A stretch of 64,000 nucleotides of DNA from Ancylomarina sp. DW003 (GCF_029029505.1 NZ_JAKJSD010000005.1:1-64000); one strand, 5' to 3'; positions 8,105-17,525 are shown, counted from the first letter of the stretch. Program-made: numbers and translations. The notes: generated from the sequence alone by a model not told the origin.

Positions 8105-9385
8105 ATGATCAATAAATTAGCCTTAGGCATCCTAATCGTTTTTACACTTCAAATTCAACTAAAAGCTCAATCTGAGAGTACAAAAGGCCACCTTAGGTCT
8201 CAAAAGACAGGTTCGAAATTCAGAATGGGCGGCTATGGTGAAATCCTGTATCAACGTATGGACTATGGCCCCAACCCAAAGGCAACAGCCAATGGTTCTA
8301 AGAGTGAAAACAGAGCTGTTTTTAGTCTACCTCGTCTGGTATTAAACCTTGAATATGATTTCACTCCTGACTTGACTTTCTCTACCGAAATTGAATTTGA
8401 AAAAGGAGGAACAGGATCAGCAATGGAGATTGAGTATGAAGAATTTGGCGAATATGAAACCGAAATTGAGAAAGGTGGAGAAATCGTTTTAGAGCAATTT
8501 CATCTAACTAAGCGCTTTTCAAATGCGTTCAATGTTAGGGCAGGTCATTTCATACTAGCTCTGGGGCAAGTTAATCAGCGTCACTTACCAACTGATTTTT
8601 TTACAAGTATTCGTCCTGAGGGGGAAACAGCTTTTATGCCATCAACTTGGCACGAGACTGGGTTTGAATTCTTTGGTCAAATTAACGATTGGTCCTATCA
8701 GTTACAAATTGTTAACGGTTTAGATGCTAATGGGTTTTCTTCGGGAAATTGGATTCGTGGTGGGTATCAAACCAAATTTGAGGATGTAAAAGCCACCAAC
8801 TTGGCCTATATTGGAAGAATCGAATATCGAGGCTGGCAAGGTTTAAATCTTGGAGCTTCATACTATACAGGTAAATCGAGCGAAAACGTGGCAAAACCTG
8901 AAACAATGAATGGTATCGATGGACGTGTGAGCTTATTGTCCTTACACGCACGTTACAAAGATGGTCCATGGCTAGCACGTGCCAATTATTTACAAGGTAA
9001 CCTTAGCGATGCGGAAGAAATTTCAAGAATTAATAATTCTTTATCGAATAATAGTCAAAATAGCAGAACACCCGTAGCTAAAGGAGCACTATCGTACGGA
9101 GCAGAAGTGGGATTTAATATTTTGAAATTTTTCCCTCAATATAAAACAAAGCTTTATCCCTTTGTACGATATGAATATTACAATACGATGGAACAGGTTG
9201 AAGCATCGCAAATCGCAGATGCGAGATATAAAAAAGAAATCTACACACTTGGGGTCAACTATTTTCTAAAATCAAATGTTGCTGTAAAATTAGATTATGC
9301 CATGAGAAAAATTGATGGTGGTAATTTTAATGACGAAAACACCCTTGGTTTAGCAGTCGTATTCTCAGGAATATTCTTGAAGTAA
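8105..9385 (+). CDS. Outer-membrane porin, phosphate-selective (OprO/OprP)-like
   Basis: A 426-residue protein with a signal peptide ending near KAQSES. After cleavage it has the porin-type opening MGGYGEILYQRMDYG, then alternating beta strands with aromatic girdles. RVYEYY-like and YTLGVNYFLKSNVAVKLDYAM strands near the end are typical of OprO/P-like barrels, and the last residue region is hydrophobic (VVFSGIFLK). An acidic EIEYEEFGEYETEIEKGGE segment (about residues 113-128) may form a surface or lumen loop. It is the first gene after the operator region and leads into the imelysin gene after 151 bases. It probably admits a substrate handled by the downstream lipoproteins. Confidence 0.82.
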   Translation: MINKLALGILIVFTLQIQLKAQSESTKGHLRSQKTGSKFRMGGYGEILYQRMDYGPNPKATANGSKSENRAVFSLPRLVLNLEYDFTPDLTFSTEIEFEKGGTGSAMEIEYEEFGEYETEIEKGGEIVLEQFHLTKRFSNAFNVRAGHFILALGQVNQRHLPTDFFTSIRPEGETAFMPSTWHETGFEFFGQINDWSYQLQIVNGLDANGFSSGNWIRGGYQTKFEDVKATNLAYIGRIEYRGWQGLNLGASYYTGKSSENVAKPETMNGIDGRVSLLSLHARYKDGPWLARANYLQGNLSDAEEISRINNSLSNNSQNSRTPVAKGALSYGAEVGFNILKFFPQYKTKLYPFVRYEYYNTMEQVEASQIADARYKKEIYTLGVNYFLKSNVAVKLDYAMRKIDGGNFNDENTLGLAVVFSGIFLK

Positions 9386-9536
9386 AGGGTATCTATAAGC
9401 AAAATAAATAAAAAGCTTCTTATCAAAAAAAATATCGGTACTTATATCGACCGGGCGTGAACTGCCTTAACTCAAACAAATCTGAAGTTGTAAACACAAG
9501 ATTTTTAAATAAATACAAATAATAAATCTATCTACT

Positions 9537-10574
9537 ATGAAAAATTTCAAACAATGGTTGAATGCTGGCTTATGCATTTCATTAGTTGGCTTTGGTACTA
9601 TCTCATGTTCTAGCAGTGATGATAATGACGATGATAATTTCGTTCAATATGACTTTAGCAAAGTTGCTAATACCTATGTGAATAAAACAGTGGTTGCAAC
9701 ATATGCTAGTATGAAAACCAATGCTGAAAAATTAAAGGACGCAGTTATAGCTTATCAAACAAATCCAAGTCAAGAAAATATTAATAAAGCATGCCAAGAA
9801 TGGATTGCAACTCGTAGTGATTGGGAACAGAGTGAAGCATACATTTTTGGTGTAACTGAAGAGTTTGATAAAGCATTGGATTCATGGCCACTTGACAAAA
9901 CTCAATTGGATGCCATCATGGCTGATACAAAACCAATTGCAGATATCCAATTGACAAGTGCTACTGGTGGTTTCCACACTTTGGAATATCTTCTTTTTAG
10001 AGATGGACAACCTCGTTCTGCAGCAAGTTTTACAAATGTAAGAGAAAGAGAGTACTTGGTTAAAGTAACTACAAAGTTATACCACGACACAGACGGATTA
10101 CATGCTAGTTGGTCAGGCGATCGTGTAACAAAATTCTTAGCTAAGCCTACTGCGGCAATCGAGCAAGTTATTGACGGTATCGATGGTATTGCTGGTGAAG
10201 TTGGTCCCGGTAAAATTGGAGATCCATACAAAAGTAAAAATGTTCTGGAAGTTGAATCGTGGTATTCATGGAATTCATTAACAGACTTTAAAGATAACAT
10301 TCGTTCTATCGAAAATGCATACTTAGGTGGATTTGACTCAAATAATAGAGGTGACAATTTAAGCACATACATCAAAGGTAAAGATGCTGATCTTGATGCC
10401 GAAGTTAGAAAAACCATTCAAGATGCCATTACTGCTATTAATAAGATTCCAGAACCATTCAGAAATCAACTGGACAATCCAGATTCTGCAGACGAAATTG
10501 AAGCTGCAATTGAAGCCTGCAACAAAATTAGTGCAGTTTTTGTTGGAAAAGTAAAGCCACTAGTGGTTTACTAA
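9537..10574 (+). CDS. Imelysin family lipoprotein
   Basis: A 345-residue lipoprotein (FGTISC lipobox, C24, then SSSDDNDDDN). It is all-helical in pattern. It carries the family's GxHxxE signature as GFHTLEYLL (H147, E150), which sits at the putative metal site of imelysin/EfeO-M75 proteins. The family includes iron-regulated surface proteins linked to iron uptake. Imelysins often neighbour di-heme DUF1111-type oxidoreductases, and one follows here. It is no longer thought to act as a peptidase. I infer a periplasmic or outer-membrane iron-related role, which the haem proteins around it support. Confidence 0.9.
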   Translation: MKNFKQWLNAGLCISLVGFGTISCSSSDDNDDDNFVQYDFSKVANTYVNKTVVATYASMKTNAEKLKDAVIAYQTNPSQENINKACQEWIATRSDWEQSEAYIFGVTEEFDKALDSWPLDKTQLDAIMADTKPIADIQLTSATGGFHTLEYLLFRDGQPRSAASFTNVREREYLVKVTTKLYHDTDGLHASWSGDRVTKFLAKPTAAIEQVIDGIDGIAGEVGPGKIGDPYKSKNVLEVESWYSWNSLTDFKDNIRSIENAYLGGFDSNNRGDNLSTYIKGKDADLDAEVRKTIQDAITAINKIPEPFRNQLDNPDSADEIEAAIEACNKISAVFVGKVKPLVVY

Positions 10575-10601
10575 TCCACTCTAATACAGATTTAATAAAT
10601 C

Positions 10602-10631
10602 ACTTCGAGACTCCTATTGGGGTTTCGAAGT
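10602..10631 (+). terminator. Stem-loop between imelysin and di-heme genes
   Basis: A 13-bp stem with two G-U wobbles (ACTTCGAGACTCC against GGGGTTTCGAAGT) and a four-base loop. It begins 28 bases after the imelysin stop. No strong U tract follows, so it is more likely an mRNA-stabilising or attenuating hairpin than a full terminator. Confidence 0.45.
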
Positions 10632-10685
10632 AATGTGGTTTAGAGATTTTTAAACTTGACCATAATATCAGTTAAGAAAAGAAGG

Positions 10686-12113
10686 ATGAATAGATTTACC
10701 AAATGTAAAGCAAGGAGTTACATTTTTATATTGAGCTTAATTCTTTCAATAAGCTTAGTGTCTTGTTCTAAACAGACAGAAGAAATTATATACACTCCGG
10801 GAAAACATATCGCAGATACGAAATCCTTATCTGCTGATGAATTAACCATATTCACCTCATCGAATATGGCATTTGATACACCATCAGATTTAATCACAGG
10901 AGCTCTGGAAGAACGTTTTTTAAGAGGAGATGCCCTTTACGATCAACCCCGTGTAGCCAACCCTACCGAATTTGAAGGTGCCGGAGGACTAGGCCCCCTG
11001 TATGTTGGGTTTTCTTGTGGTAGTTGTCATAGTAATGCAGGGCGTAATAAGTCTACCCTTTTAACCCATGGTGGAACAGGGAATGGGTTTTCGTCACAAC
11101 TTGTTTTTATAAAAAGTAAAAATGGGCAATATTTTCCTGAATACGGGCGTGTATTACATGACCAAGCTACCTATGGTGTTACACCAGAAGGTCGCATAAA
11201 TGTTGAATATACCGAACAACACTACACCTTCCCCGATGGTGAACCTTATAGTTTAACAACCCCAAAATATTGGATTTCGGATTGGTATGCCACAGAGATT
11301 CCTGATGAAGAATTGGTCATGAGTGTTCGCACACCTTGTAGCCATGTGGGTTTAGGCTTAGGAATGGCTGTCGACCAAAATGAATTACTTGCCTTAGCAG
11401 CAAAAGAATACCCAGAATATAATATTAGTGGTGAAATCAATTATGTGTATGAGCGTAATCAGAAACTTATTGGAACTGGTGGCCTAAAAGCACAACATGC
11501 AGACTTAACTGTTGAATTGGGATTCTCCTCGGATATGGGTGTTACCAATCACCGGTTCCCTGATGAAGTTGGAAAAGATCAGAGCCAAACCACTGAAGAT
11601 TTTGGTATTGAGATTTCAACTGTAGATATGGCTGATGTCGAATTTTACTTAATGAGCTTAGGCGTACCAGCCAGAAGAAATGTAAACGATCCTCAGGTTT
11701 TAAGAGGAGAAGAAAACTTCCGTAAAGCAAAATGTAACCTATGTCATGTTGAAACACTACACACGAGCTCTGAGCCAATCAAATTGATGGACGGAACACG
11801 AATGACACATCTTGCTGGTCGAACCATCCATCCATACACAGATTATCTGATTCATGATATGGGACCTGAGTTGGGTGACGATTACGATCAATACAATGCC
11901 TCGGGTGATGAGTGGCGAACAGCTCCTCTTTGGGGACTTGGCCTACTTGAGACTGTAAGTGGCCATACAGGTTTGTTACACGACCAACGTGCACGCAACA
12001 TTACCGAAGCCATTATGTGGCACGGAGGTGAAGGTGCCTATTCACGTGAAGTTTTCCGCAATATGTCAAAAGAAGATCGCGATGCGATGATCGCATTCCT
12101 TGAATCTTTATAA
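10686..12113 (+). CDS. Di-heme oxidoreductase lipoprotein (DUF1111/'thiol oxidoreductase' family)
   Basis: A 475-residue lipoprotein (LVSC lipobox). It has two haem c attachment motifs, CGSCH at C111-H115 and CNLCH at C350-H354. The pattern GLGPLYVGFSCGSCHSN, MSVRTP, H.RFPDE and SGDEWRTAPLWGLGL is that of DUF1111 proteins distantly related to MauG and bacterial cytochrome c peroxidases. I chose ATG 10686 because it gives a compact lipoprotein signal; the alternative TTG at 10656 adds ten charged residues. It probably accepts or donates electrons in the periplasm. Pairing with imelysin is a known association. The physiological substrate is unknown. Confidence 0.88.
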   Translation: MNRFTKCKARSYIFILSLILSISLVSCSKQTEEIIYTPGKHIADTKSLSADELTIFTSSNMAFDTPSDLITGALEERFLRGDALYDQPRVANPTEFEGAGGLGPLYVGFSCGSCHSNAGRNKSTLLTHGGTGNGFSSQLVFIKSKNGQYFPEYGRVLHDQATYGVTPEGRINVEYTEQHYTFPDGEPYSLTTPKYWISDWYATEIPDEELVMSVRTPCSHVGLGLGMAVDQNELLALAAKEYPEYNISGEINYVYERNQKLIGTGGLKAQHADLTVELGFSSDMGVTNHRFPDEVGKDQSQTTEDFGIEISTVDMADVEFYLMSLGVPARRNVNDPQVLRGEENFRKAKCNLCHVETLHTSSEPIKLMDGTRMTHLAGRTIHPYTDYLIHDMGPELGDDYDQYNASGDEWRTAPLWGLGLLETVSGHTGLLHDQRARNITEAIMWHGGEGAYSREVFRNMSKEDRDAMIAFLESL

Positions 12114-12137
12114 CCGATAGAATCCTAATAAGAAAAA

Positions 12138-13319
12138 TTGATGAACTATAATAACATCTATTATCCTGATTTAAGTACTCAGGTTGACGCCTCTATTTTC
12201 ACAAAAGAGAATGGTGTGAGTGAGGTCCACTTCATGATTAAGCCTGATGCTAAAACAGGCTTTATCAATCAGATGGATGATCTTCAAAAAGCTTGGAAAC
12301 GCCGTTTAAGCGAACTGAATATTGAGCCTGAATCGATTATACTGAAGCGCTTTTTCATGAGTGATTTGGTAAACCAGTATCCTCTTTTTAAAGAGAAGTT
12401 AGAAAATAACACCTCGAAAGAGGAAGGTAGCTTTGGTGTGTCAATTGTTGAACAACCACCTCTTCCTGATAATAAAATTGTAATGTGGGCTTACCATATT
12501 ATCGATGAAAAAAAAGAGGCAAGAAAGTACATGCAAAAAAACAATCTGGTATGGGAACACAATAATTGTCGTCAGATTTGGACCACGCAGATGATTGATG
12601 CCAAAGTAGAAAGCTCATTTGATCAGATGGATTCTATTTTCAAAAGCTATACGCCAATGATTGAATCCTATAAATTGAATTTGAAAGATGATGTCATTCG
12701 TACATGGATTTATGTGCAAAATGTAGATGCTAACTACGAAGGTGTTGTCGTATCACGCCGCGAACTATTCGAAGAAAAGGGCTTAACCAAGGAAACCAAT
12801 TTCATTACAAGTACAGGGATCGAAGGGCGTTTTCATAACCCGGCTGTAAAAGTTAGTATGGATGCCTTAGCTGTTGATGGTCTTCAAAAAGGGCAAGTTC
12901 AATTTCTGAATGCACTTAATCATCTAAATCCAACTCATGAATATGGCGTCACCTTCGAGAGAGGAACAACTGTTGAATATGGGGATAGAAAACAAATCTT
13001 TATCTCTGGAACAGCAAGTATTGATAATAAGGGTGAAGTTGTACACGTAGGTAACGTTTACCTGCAAATGCAACGAGCAATTGAAAATATTGAAGCTCTT
13101 CTCAGAGATACTCAAGCTGAACTATCTGATTTAGCAAAAATCATTGTGTACCTGCGCGATCAAGGCGATTACTTAATTGTAGATCAATATTTGAGGAACC
13201 GTTTTAAAGGCTTGCCTTATGTTATTGTATGGGCACCCGTTTGCCGACCAGGTTGGCTTATAGAAATTGAAGGTATTGCCTTAACTGAAAACCTAAACGA
13301 GAACTATAAAAACTTCTAA
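12138..13319 (+). CDS. Tandem RidA-fold protein, chorismatase-like
   Basis: A 393-residue cytosolic protein (no signal peptide) with two RidA/YjgF-like halves. The second half is clearer: QIFISGTASIDNKGEVVHVGN, the MQRAIENIEALL helix and the end PVCRPGWLIEIEG. The CRxxxLIEIE ending and two-domain layout resemble chorismatases of the FkbO/Hyg5/XanB2 type, which turn chorismate into hydroxybenzoates or dihydroxy acids. A DAHP synthase, the first enzyme toward chorismate, lies three genes downstream in the same cluster, which supports that reading. It remains inference: the protein is longer than the ~340 residues I recall for chorismatases, and catalytic residues were not checked by alignment. 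The alternative is an uncharacterised Rid hydrolase. Confidence 0.6.
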   Translation: MMNYNNIYYPDLSTQVDASIFTKENGVSEVHFMIKPDAKTGFINQMDDLQKAWKRRLSELNIEPESIILKRFFMSDLVNQYPLFKEKLENNTSKEEGSFGVSIVEQPPLPDNKIVMWAYHIIDEKKEARKYMQKNNLVWEHNNCRQIWTTQMIDAKVESSFDQMDSIFKSYTPMIESYKLNLKDDVIRTWIYVQNVDANYEGVVVSRRELFEEKGLTKETNFITSTGIEGRFHNPAVKVSMDALAVDGLQKGQVQFLNALNHLNPTHEYGVTFERGTTVEYGDRKQIFISGTASIDNKGEVVHVGNVYLQMQRAIENIEALLRDTQAELSDLAKIIVYLRDQGDYLIVDQYLRNRFKGLPYVIVWAPVCRPGWLIEIEGIALTENLNENYKNF

Positions 13320-13321
13320 GC

Positions 13322-14560
13322 ATGAATACTATAAATAAAATCATATTAAGTGCACTTTCACTACTTGCAGCCCTACCAAGCGTGGCTCAAACTCAAGAAA
13401 AACAAAAAGATATAGATAAGTACATCGAAAGTGATGTTATTTCGCTTGTGGATCGTGCTGGTTTTAGCTGGCAAACATCAAAAGGTGATTTTAAGTTGAA
13501 ACCTTATATGTTAATTTTCACACGTGGCGAATATAACTATGTAGACGATGAAGGTTTAAATATTGCTGAGGTCGATAATGTTGTGAATACCGGATTTAGT
13601 ATTCCTAAAGCTGTACTAGGTTTTGCAGGTACTGCCTTTGGTAAAATCACATATAACTTTGCTCTTGATGCTTCAGCTTCGGGTAGTGCCCTGCTTAATC
13701 AAGCTTGGTTTGATATCAACATGAAAGATGAGTTTCGTTTAAGAGTTGGTAAATTTAAAACACCTATGAACCGTGCTTATCAAGTTCGATTGGGACAAAG
13801 TTTAATGCCTGTACTTCCTGTATCTCTGTCTACCCAAATGAATCTTCCTTATAGCCTGAATTCTGTTAATCCGGTTATGTCAACAGGTTTTGACATTGGC
13901 ATTATGGCGCATGGTATGATTAAAAATAAATGGCAATATCAGGCTGGAATCTTTAATGGAACGGGTATCAAAATTAATAAAGCGACTAATACTTTAAGTG
14001 ATGACCTAAACATTCCTTCTTTTCTATATTCAGGACGATTAGCTTATATGCCTTACGGTAAAATGCCACTTCACGAAGGTGACCCAAAGGATATTGACAA
14101 CTTTAAGATGTCATTTGCAGCTTCAGCTTCTTATAATGTAGAAGCCAACTATGAGAGTAGTAATGATTTAAGGCTAGGTGCAGAATTCTCAATCTTAGCA
14201 AATCGCTTCTATCTTTCATCAGAAGTTTACTCTTTGAATATGGATTTTGTTGAACGTCAGAGAACTTCCCCGGCATTATCGTATTGGGGAGCTTATGCTC
14301 AAGCGGGATATATGCTAAAATCGAATATTCAACCTGTAGCTCGTTTCGAGGTAATGGATAGAAATTCGACTGACGAAGACGGCCTTTTAATGATGCCTGC
14401 TGTTGGTTTTAACTACTACCTGCTTGGCCAAAACCTGAAGCTTCAAGCTATGTATCAAGGTTTAATTAAGTCTGGACATGCTAGCACATATAAAGAGAAC
14501 GACGATGACAATGGTCTCTCAGAACGTAAACTAATTGTTCAGTTACAATTCTCATTCTAA
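13322..14560 (+). CDS. Outer-membrane porin (OprO/OprP-like), second copy
   Basis: A 412-residue protein with a signal peptide (LLAALPSVAQTQ). Barrel strands include LRVGKFKTPMNRAYQVRLGQS, close to the conserved 'RVGKFK.P' motif of phosphate-selective porins and of Bacteroidota porins near cytochromes. It starts two bases after the RidA-fold gene stop, so it belongs to the same transcript. It differs in sequence from the first porin at 8105, so the cluster has two distinct outer-membrane channels. An AT-poor hairpin terminator follows at 14607. Confidence 0.8.
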   Translation: MNTINKIILSALSLLAALPSVAQTQEKQKDIDKYIESDVISLVDRAGFSWQTSKGDFKLKPYMLIFTRGEYNYVDDEGLNIAEVDNVVNTGFSIPKAVLGFAGTAFGKITYNFALDASASGSALLNQAWFDINMKDEFRLRVGKFKTPMNRAYQVRLGQSLMPVLPVSLSTQMNLPYSLNSVNPVMSTGFDIGIMAHGMIKNKWQYQAGIFNGTGIKINKATNTLSDDLNIPSFLYSGRLAYMPYGKMPLHEGDPKDIDNFKMSFAASASYNVEANYESSNDLRLGAEFSILANRFYLSSEVYSLNMDFVERQRTSPALSYWGAYAQAGYMLKSNIQPVARFEVMDRNSTDEDGLLMMPAVGFNYYLLGQNLKLQAMYQGLIKSGHASTYKENDDDNGLSERKLIVQLQFSF

Positions 14561-14606
14561 AAAATAAATATTCAACTGTATGTTTAGATGTCATACAGCT
14601 GATTAA

Positions 14607-14646
14607 GAAGACCTTGGTTTCTCATCCTTTCCGAGGTCTTCATTTT
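14607..14646 (+). terminator. Rho-independent terminator or attenuator after the second porin
   Basis: An 11-bp stem with one wobble (GAAGACCTTGG 14607-14617, CCGAGGTCTTC 14631-14641) followed by ATTTT. A smaller 7-bp hairpin (CTGTATG/CATACAG, 14577-14599) precedes it. The next gene starts only 13 bases later, so read-through probably supplies part of its expression. Confidence 0.65.
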
Positions 14647-14659
14647 AAAAATATAACTT

Positions 14660-15391
14660 ATGAAAACGACAATCCTTTCCGCAATTTTATGCCTTTTTGT
14701 ATTCATGACATCCTGTTCTTCTGGAGGCTCTGATGATGGTGATCCAATAGTAGAAAAGAAAGCAAGCTTAAGCGGAAAAATTACGATAACAGATACAGAT
14801 GCCTGGCCAACAGGAAGCAAGAAATTGATATTACGCGGCTATAAATCGACTGATCGTTCTGCTCTGGCCTTTGAAAAAACACTGGCAAAACCAGCAGGTA
14901 ATTTAATTAACTTCAAAATTGATGACCTAACACTAGGTGCTTTATCAGATATTGAGATTGCAATTGTAGATGGTGATAATCCAAGTGCTTTTGATACCCG
15001 AATGTACTATGGTAGTTTTATTGTAAAAGCTGAAGATCAAATTACTCTACCTGAACTAAGCATGACATTGGGAGGAACTGCTCCTGAGTTCTTACTTTCA
15101 AAAATTGAGGATAAAATATTCGCGCCTAAGTGTTTTAGCTGTCATAACTCTAAAGTAGCCGATAGAGATTTGGATTTGAGCAAGTGGCAAACCTATTCGC
15201 ATACAGTCAATGTAAAATCAAAGATTAATACAACAAGAGATCTGGTTAAGCCTGGCGATGTCGCTTCAAGTTTCCTATATCAAATGTTGGAAGATCCAAA
15301 CTTAGCTCCTGATATGCTACCTGTTGCCTTAACAAAAGTCGAAATGGATTTAATTAAGAGGTGGATTAACGAGGGAGCAAAAAAAGAATAG
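14660..15391 (+). CDS. Haem-binding lipoprotein with a C-terminal cytochrome motif
   Basis: A 243-residue lipoprotein (MTSC lipobox, then SSGGSDDGD linker). Residues about 35-135 form a beta-rich domain. The C-terminal part has a CxxCH haem site (KCFSCHNSK) followed by LDLSKWQTY and PDMLPVALT, the same layout as the small cytochrome at 7334-7693. It lies between the porin and the DAHP synthase and is probably a periplasmic or surface electron carrier of the same redox system. The N-terminal domain is not recognised. Confidence 0.75.
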   Translation: MKTTILSAILCLFVFMTSCSSGGSDDGDPIVEKKASLSGKITITDTDAWPTGSKKLILRGYKSTDRSALAFEKTLAKPAGNLINFKIDDLTLGALSDIEIAIVDGDNPSAFDTRMYYGSFIVKAEDQITLPELSMTLGGTAPEFLLSKIEDKIFAPKCFSCHNSKVADRDLDLSKWQTYSHTVNVKSKINTTRDLVKPGDVASSFLYQMLEDPNLAPDMLPVALTKVEMDLIKRWINEGAKKE

Positions 15392-15424
15392 GTTAAGATA
15401 TCGACAGGATTTAAAATTAGAATT

Positions 15425-16426
15425 ATGCTATTTATATTGAAAGAGGCGACAAGTGAAAAAAAGCTTGAGCAAGTGCGAGAGGTAATTAAAGAAATGGGCT
15501 TAAAATACCATCTTATACAAGATGGTAAAAGAATAAAGTTTTTCATTCAGAATTCGAATCCTAAACAAAACGGACAAATTAAAAGTTTAGAACAAATTGA
15601 TTATTCTGAAGAAATCAACGTCCCATATCCTCTTGCAAGCAGATATGTGAAAAATGAGGATAGCATCGTTAAAGTAGGTAATATTGAAATTGGAGGTGAT
15701 AAGGCTTGTGTTATTGCGGGGCCGTGTGCTGTTGAGAATCGGGAACAACTGAATGATATCGCTAAGGAGCTATCAGGATTAGGAGTTCAACTTTTTCGTG
15801 GTGGCGCTTACAAACCACGTTCAAGCCCTTATGCTTTTCAAGGTTTAAAAGAAGAGGGTTTAAAATATCTTACCGAGGTCAAAGAAAAGTTTGGTCTTAA
15901 GGTTGTTACTGAAGTAATCAATACCGAAACCTTAAAAGAAGTAGAGAAAGTAGCCGACATACTGCAAATAGGTTCACGAAACATGCAGAATTTTGATTTA
16001 CTAAAAGAGGTAGGAAAAAGTAAGCGCCCTATTCTTCTTAAGCGTGGTATGTCTGCAACTATACAAGACTTCCTGATGAGTGCTGAGTATATTTTAGCAC
16101 AGGGAAATAGCCAGGTTATTTTATGTGAACGTGGTATCCGAACTTTTGAAACTGCGACACGTAATACTTTAGATTTAAACGCTATTCCTCTTCTTAAGCA
16201 GTTAACGCATCTCCCCGTCATTGTTGATCCTTCACATGGAACAGGTATTCGAGAATTGGTGGCACCTATGACCTTTGCGGGAATTGCAGCAGGTGCGCAT
16301 GGTATTACCGTCGAAGTACATTGCAAACCTGAAGAAGCCTTATCCGATGGTATGCAATCATTAACGCCTCAACAATTTGAAAAACTGTATTACAAATTCA
16401 ATAAGCTAGAAGCAGCTCTGAAATAA
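15425..16426 (+). CDS. aroF: 3-deoxy-7-phosphoheptulonate (DAHP) synthase
   Basis: A 333-residue enzyme of the AroF type with an N-terminal ferredoxin-like regulatory domain (residues 1-70) and a TIM-barrel catalytic domain. Motifs: AGPCAVENREQL, FRGGAYKPRSSPYAFQG, ILLKRGMSATIQDF, LCERGIRTFETATRNTLDL and VDPSHGTG. It condenses phosphoenolpyruvate and erythrose-4-phosphate, the first step to chorismate. It is last in the cluster, 33 bases after the haem lipoprotein and before a strong terminator. Its place beside a chorismatase-like gene suggests a dedicated pathway copy, an inference a genome-wide count of DAHP synthases would test. Confidence 0.93.
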   Translation: MLFILKEATSEKKLEQVREVIKEMGLKYHLIQDGKRIKFFIQNSNPKQNGQIKSLEQIDYSEEINVPYPLASRYVKNEDSIVKVGNIEIGGDKACVIAGPCAVENREQLNDIAKELSGLGVQLFRGGAYKPRSSPYAFQGLKEEGLKYLTEVKEKFGLKVVTEVINTETLKEVEKVADILQIGSRNMQNFDLLKEVGKSKRPILLKRGMSATIQDFLMSAEYILAQGNSQVILCERGIRTFETATRNTLDLNAIPLLKQLTHLPVIVDPSHGTGIRELVAPMTFAGIAAGAHGITVEVHCKPEEALSDGMQSLTPQQFEKLYYKFNKLEAALK

Positions 16427-16446
16427 AACCTACCGACTTACTATAA

Positions 16447-16480
16447 AAAAGAGGATAATCTTGATAGATCATCCTCTTTT
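16447..16480 (+). terminator. Rho-independent terminator of the redox cluster
   Basis: A perfect 10-bp stem (AAAAGAGGAT 16447-16456, ATCCTCTTTT 16471-16480) ending in a T run. It closes the plus-strand cluster 20 bases after the DAHP synthase stop and could also serve the convergent gene at 16565. Confidence 0.8.
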
Positions 16481-16564
16481 CTTATATCTCATCTCCTTTT
16501 ATACTTATAGGAGTTAAGTCATCAATACAGCTTTTAAAACTTGAATCATTATATCTAAAGATGC

Positions 16565-17242
16565 TTAGTTATTAGTCATTTCTAAGATGGTTTCAACCTG
16601 TCCCGAAATACCTGACTTCTTAGATGGAAATTCCATATCGAAAGCTGCAGTTCCTACCGTAAAACCCGAAGCTCCTTTTGTTTTTACAACTTCAATTCTC
16701 TCTTCTCTATCGATACTACCAGCAACAACAACGGGTTTCTTCGATGCCTTACACACTTCCTCAATCAACAAAGGAACATCATCGCCTGTAAATCGATAAG
16801 CCAATAGGTCTAAGCCATCTACCCCATCAATTGAAGTTATTTGCTGAGCATGCTTGGCAATTTCCGGAATTGTTCCGGTAAGAATACTTGGGTGATCTTC
16901 AATTTTTCCGACAAATGGGTAATACTTTAAGGGATGATCCTTCACCAAAGAAGCAATTAATTCAGGTCTTATTCCTCCCAGCAAATAGTCAACATTTAAA
17001 TCCATAGCAACTTTGGCAGATTTTTTCTCACTCTCCGCATCCAAACTCACCACTTCCAAATAGACCTTCACACCTTCTTTTTTCAAATCCTCTGCAAGTT
17101 GCTTCAATTCATTAATGGGCAAACCAATATCCTTAAAACCAATATGCTTGACACCTCCGGCTGCAATTTCTTTCACATACTTTCTTGCATCAGTTATGGT
17201 CTGATCGTCCTTTGTCAACATAAATATAAAATCTATACTCAT
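16565..17242 (-). CDS. TIM-barrel protein of unknown specificity (HisA/HisF-like end)
   Basis: A 225-residue beta/alpha-barrel protein from ATG 17242; a longer reading to 17293 adds 17 unconserved residues. Strands such as VKHIGFKDIG, VKVYLEVVSLD, VDYLLGGI and VVVAGSIDREERIEVVKTKGASGFTVGTAAFD form the regular barrel pattern. The last segment resembles the phosphate-binding VxxAGGI...GA.GVxVGTA element of HisA/HisF and related enzymes. No catalytic residues can be assigned. It stands alone and convergent with the DAHP synthase. A role in aromatic or histidine metabolism would be guesswork. Confidence 0.6.
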   Translation of the reverse strand: MSIDFIFMLTKDDQTITDARKYVKEIAAGGVKHIGFKDIGLPINELKQLAEDLKKEGVKVYLEVVSLDAESEKKSAKVAMDLNVDYLLGGIRPELIASLVKDHPLKYYPFVGKIEDHPSILTGTIPEIAKHAQQITSIDGVDGLDLLAYRFTGDDVPLLIEEVCKASKKPVVVAGSIDREERIEVVKTKGASGFTVGTAAFDMEFPSKKSGISGQVETILEMTNN

Positions 17243-17525
17243 CTTAGTCGCTACACATTTATCGTTAATATTTTGAGAAAACAAAAGTAGCACTTTATTA
17301 AATGCTACTTGACTTATTTTTTCTATAAAATATCCTATATCAAAATAGATCTAATTATTTCTTTAACGAATATGTACTGGTCAGAGAAGTTCCTATTTAA
17401 GTTCACATGTTTATTTTACAGAATCATGTAAAAAAACTGAAGATCGTTGAGATTATTTTTGAAGCTATTTAGAGTTCAACTATATAAAAAAAGCTTACCT
17501 TGATGAGCATCCATAAAATGATTAA

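Noticed and set aside
10656-10685. Extra ten residues from a TTG start for the di-heme gene
   Set aside because: The ATG at 10686 gives a normal lipoprotein signal; the extension would put charged residues before it.
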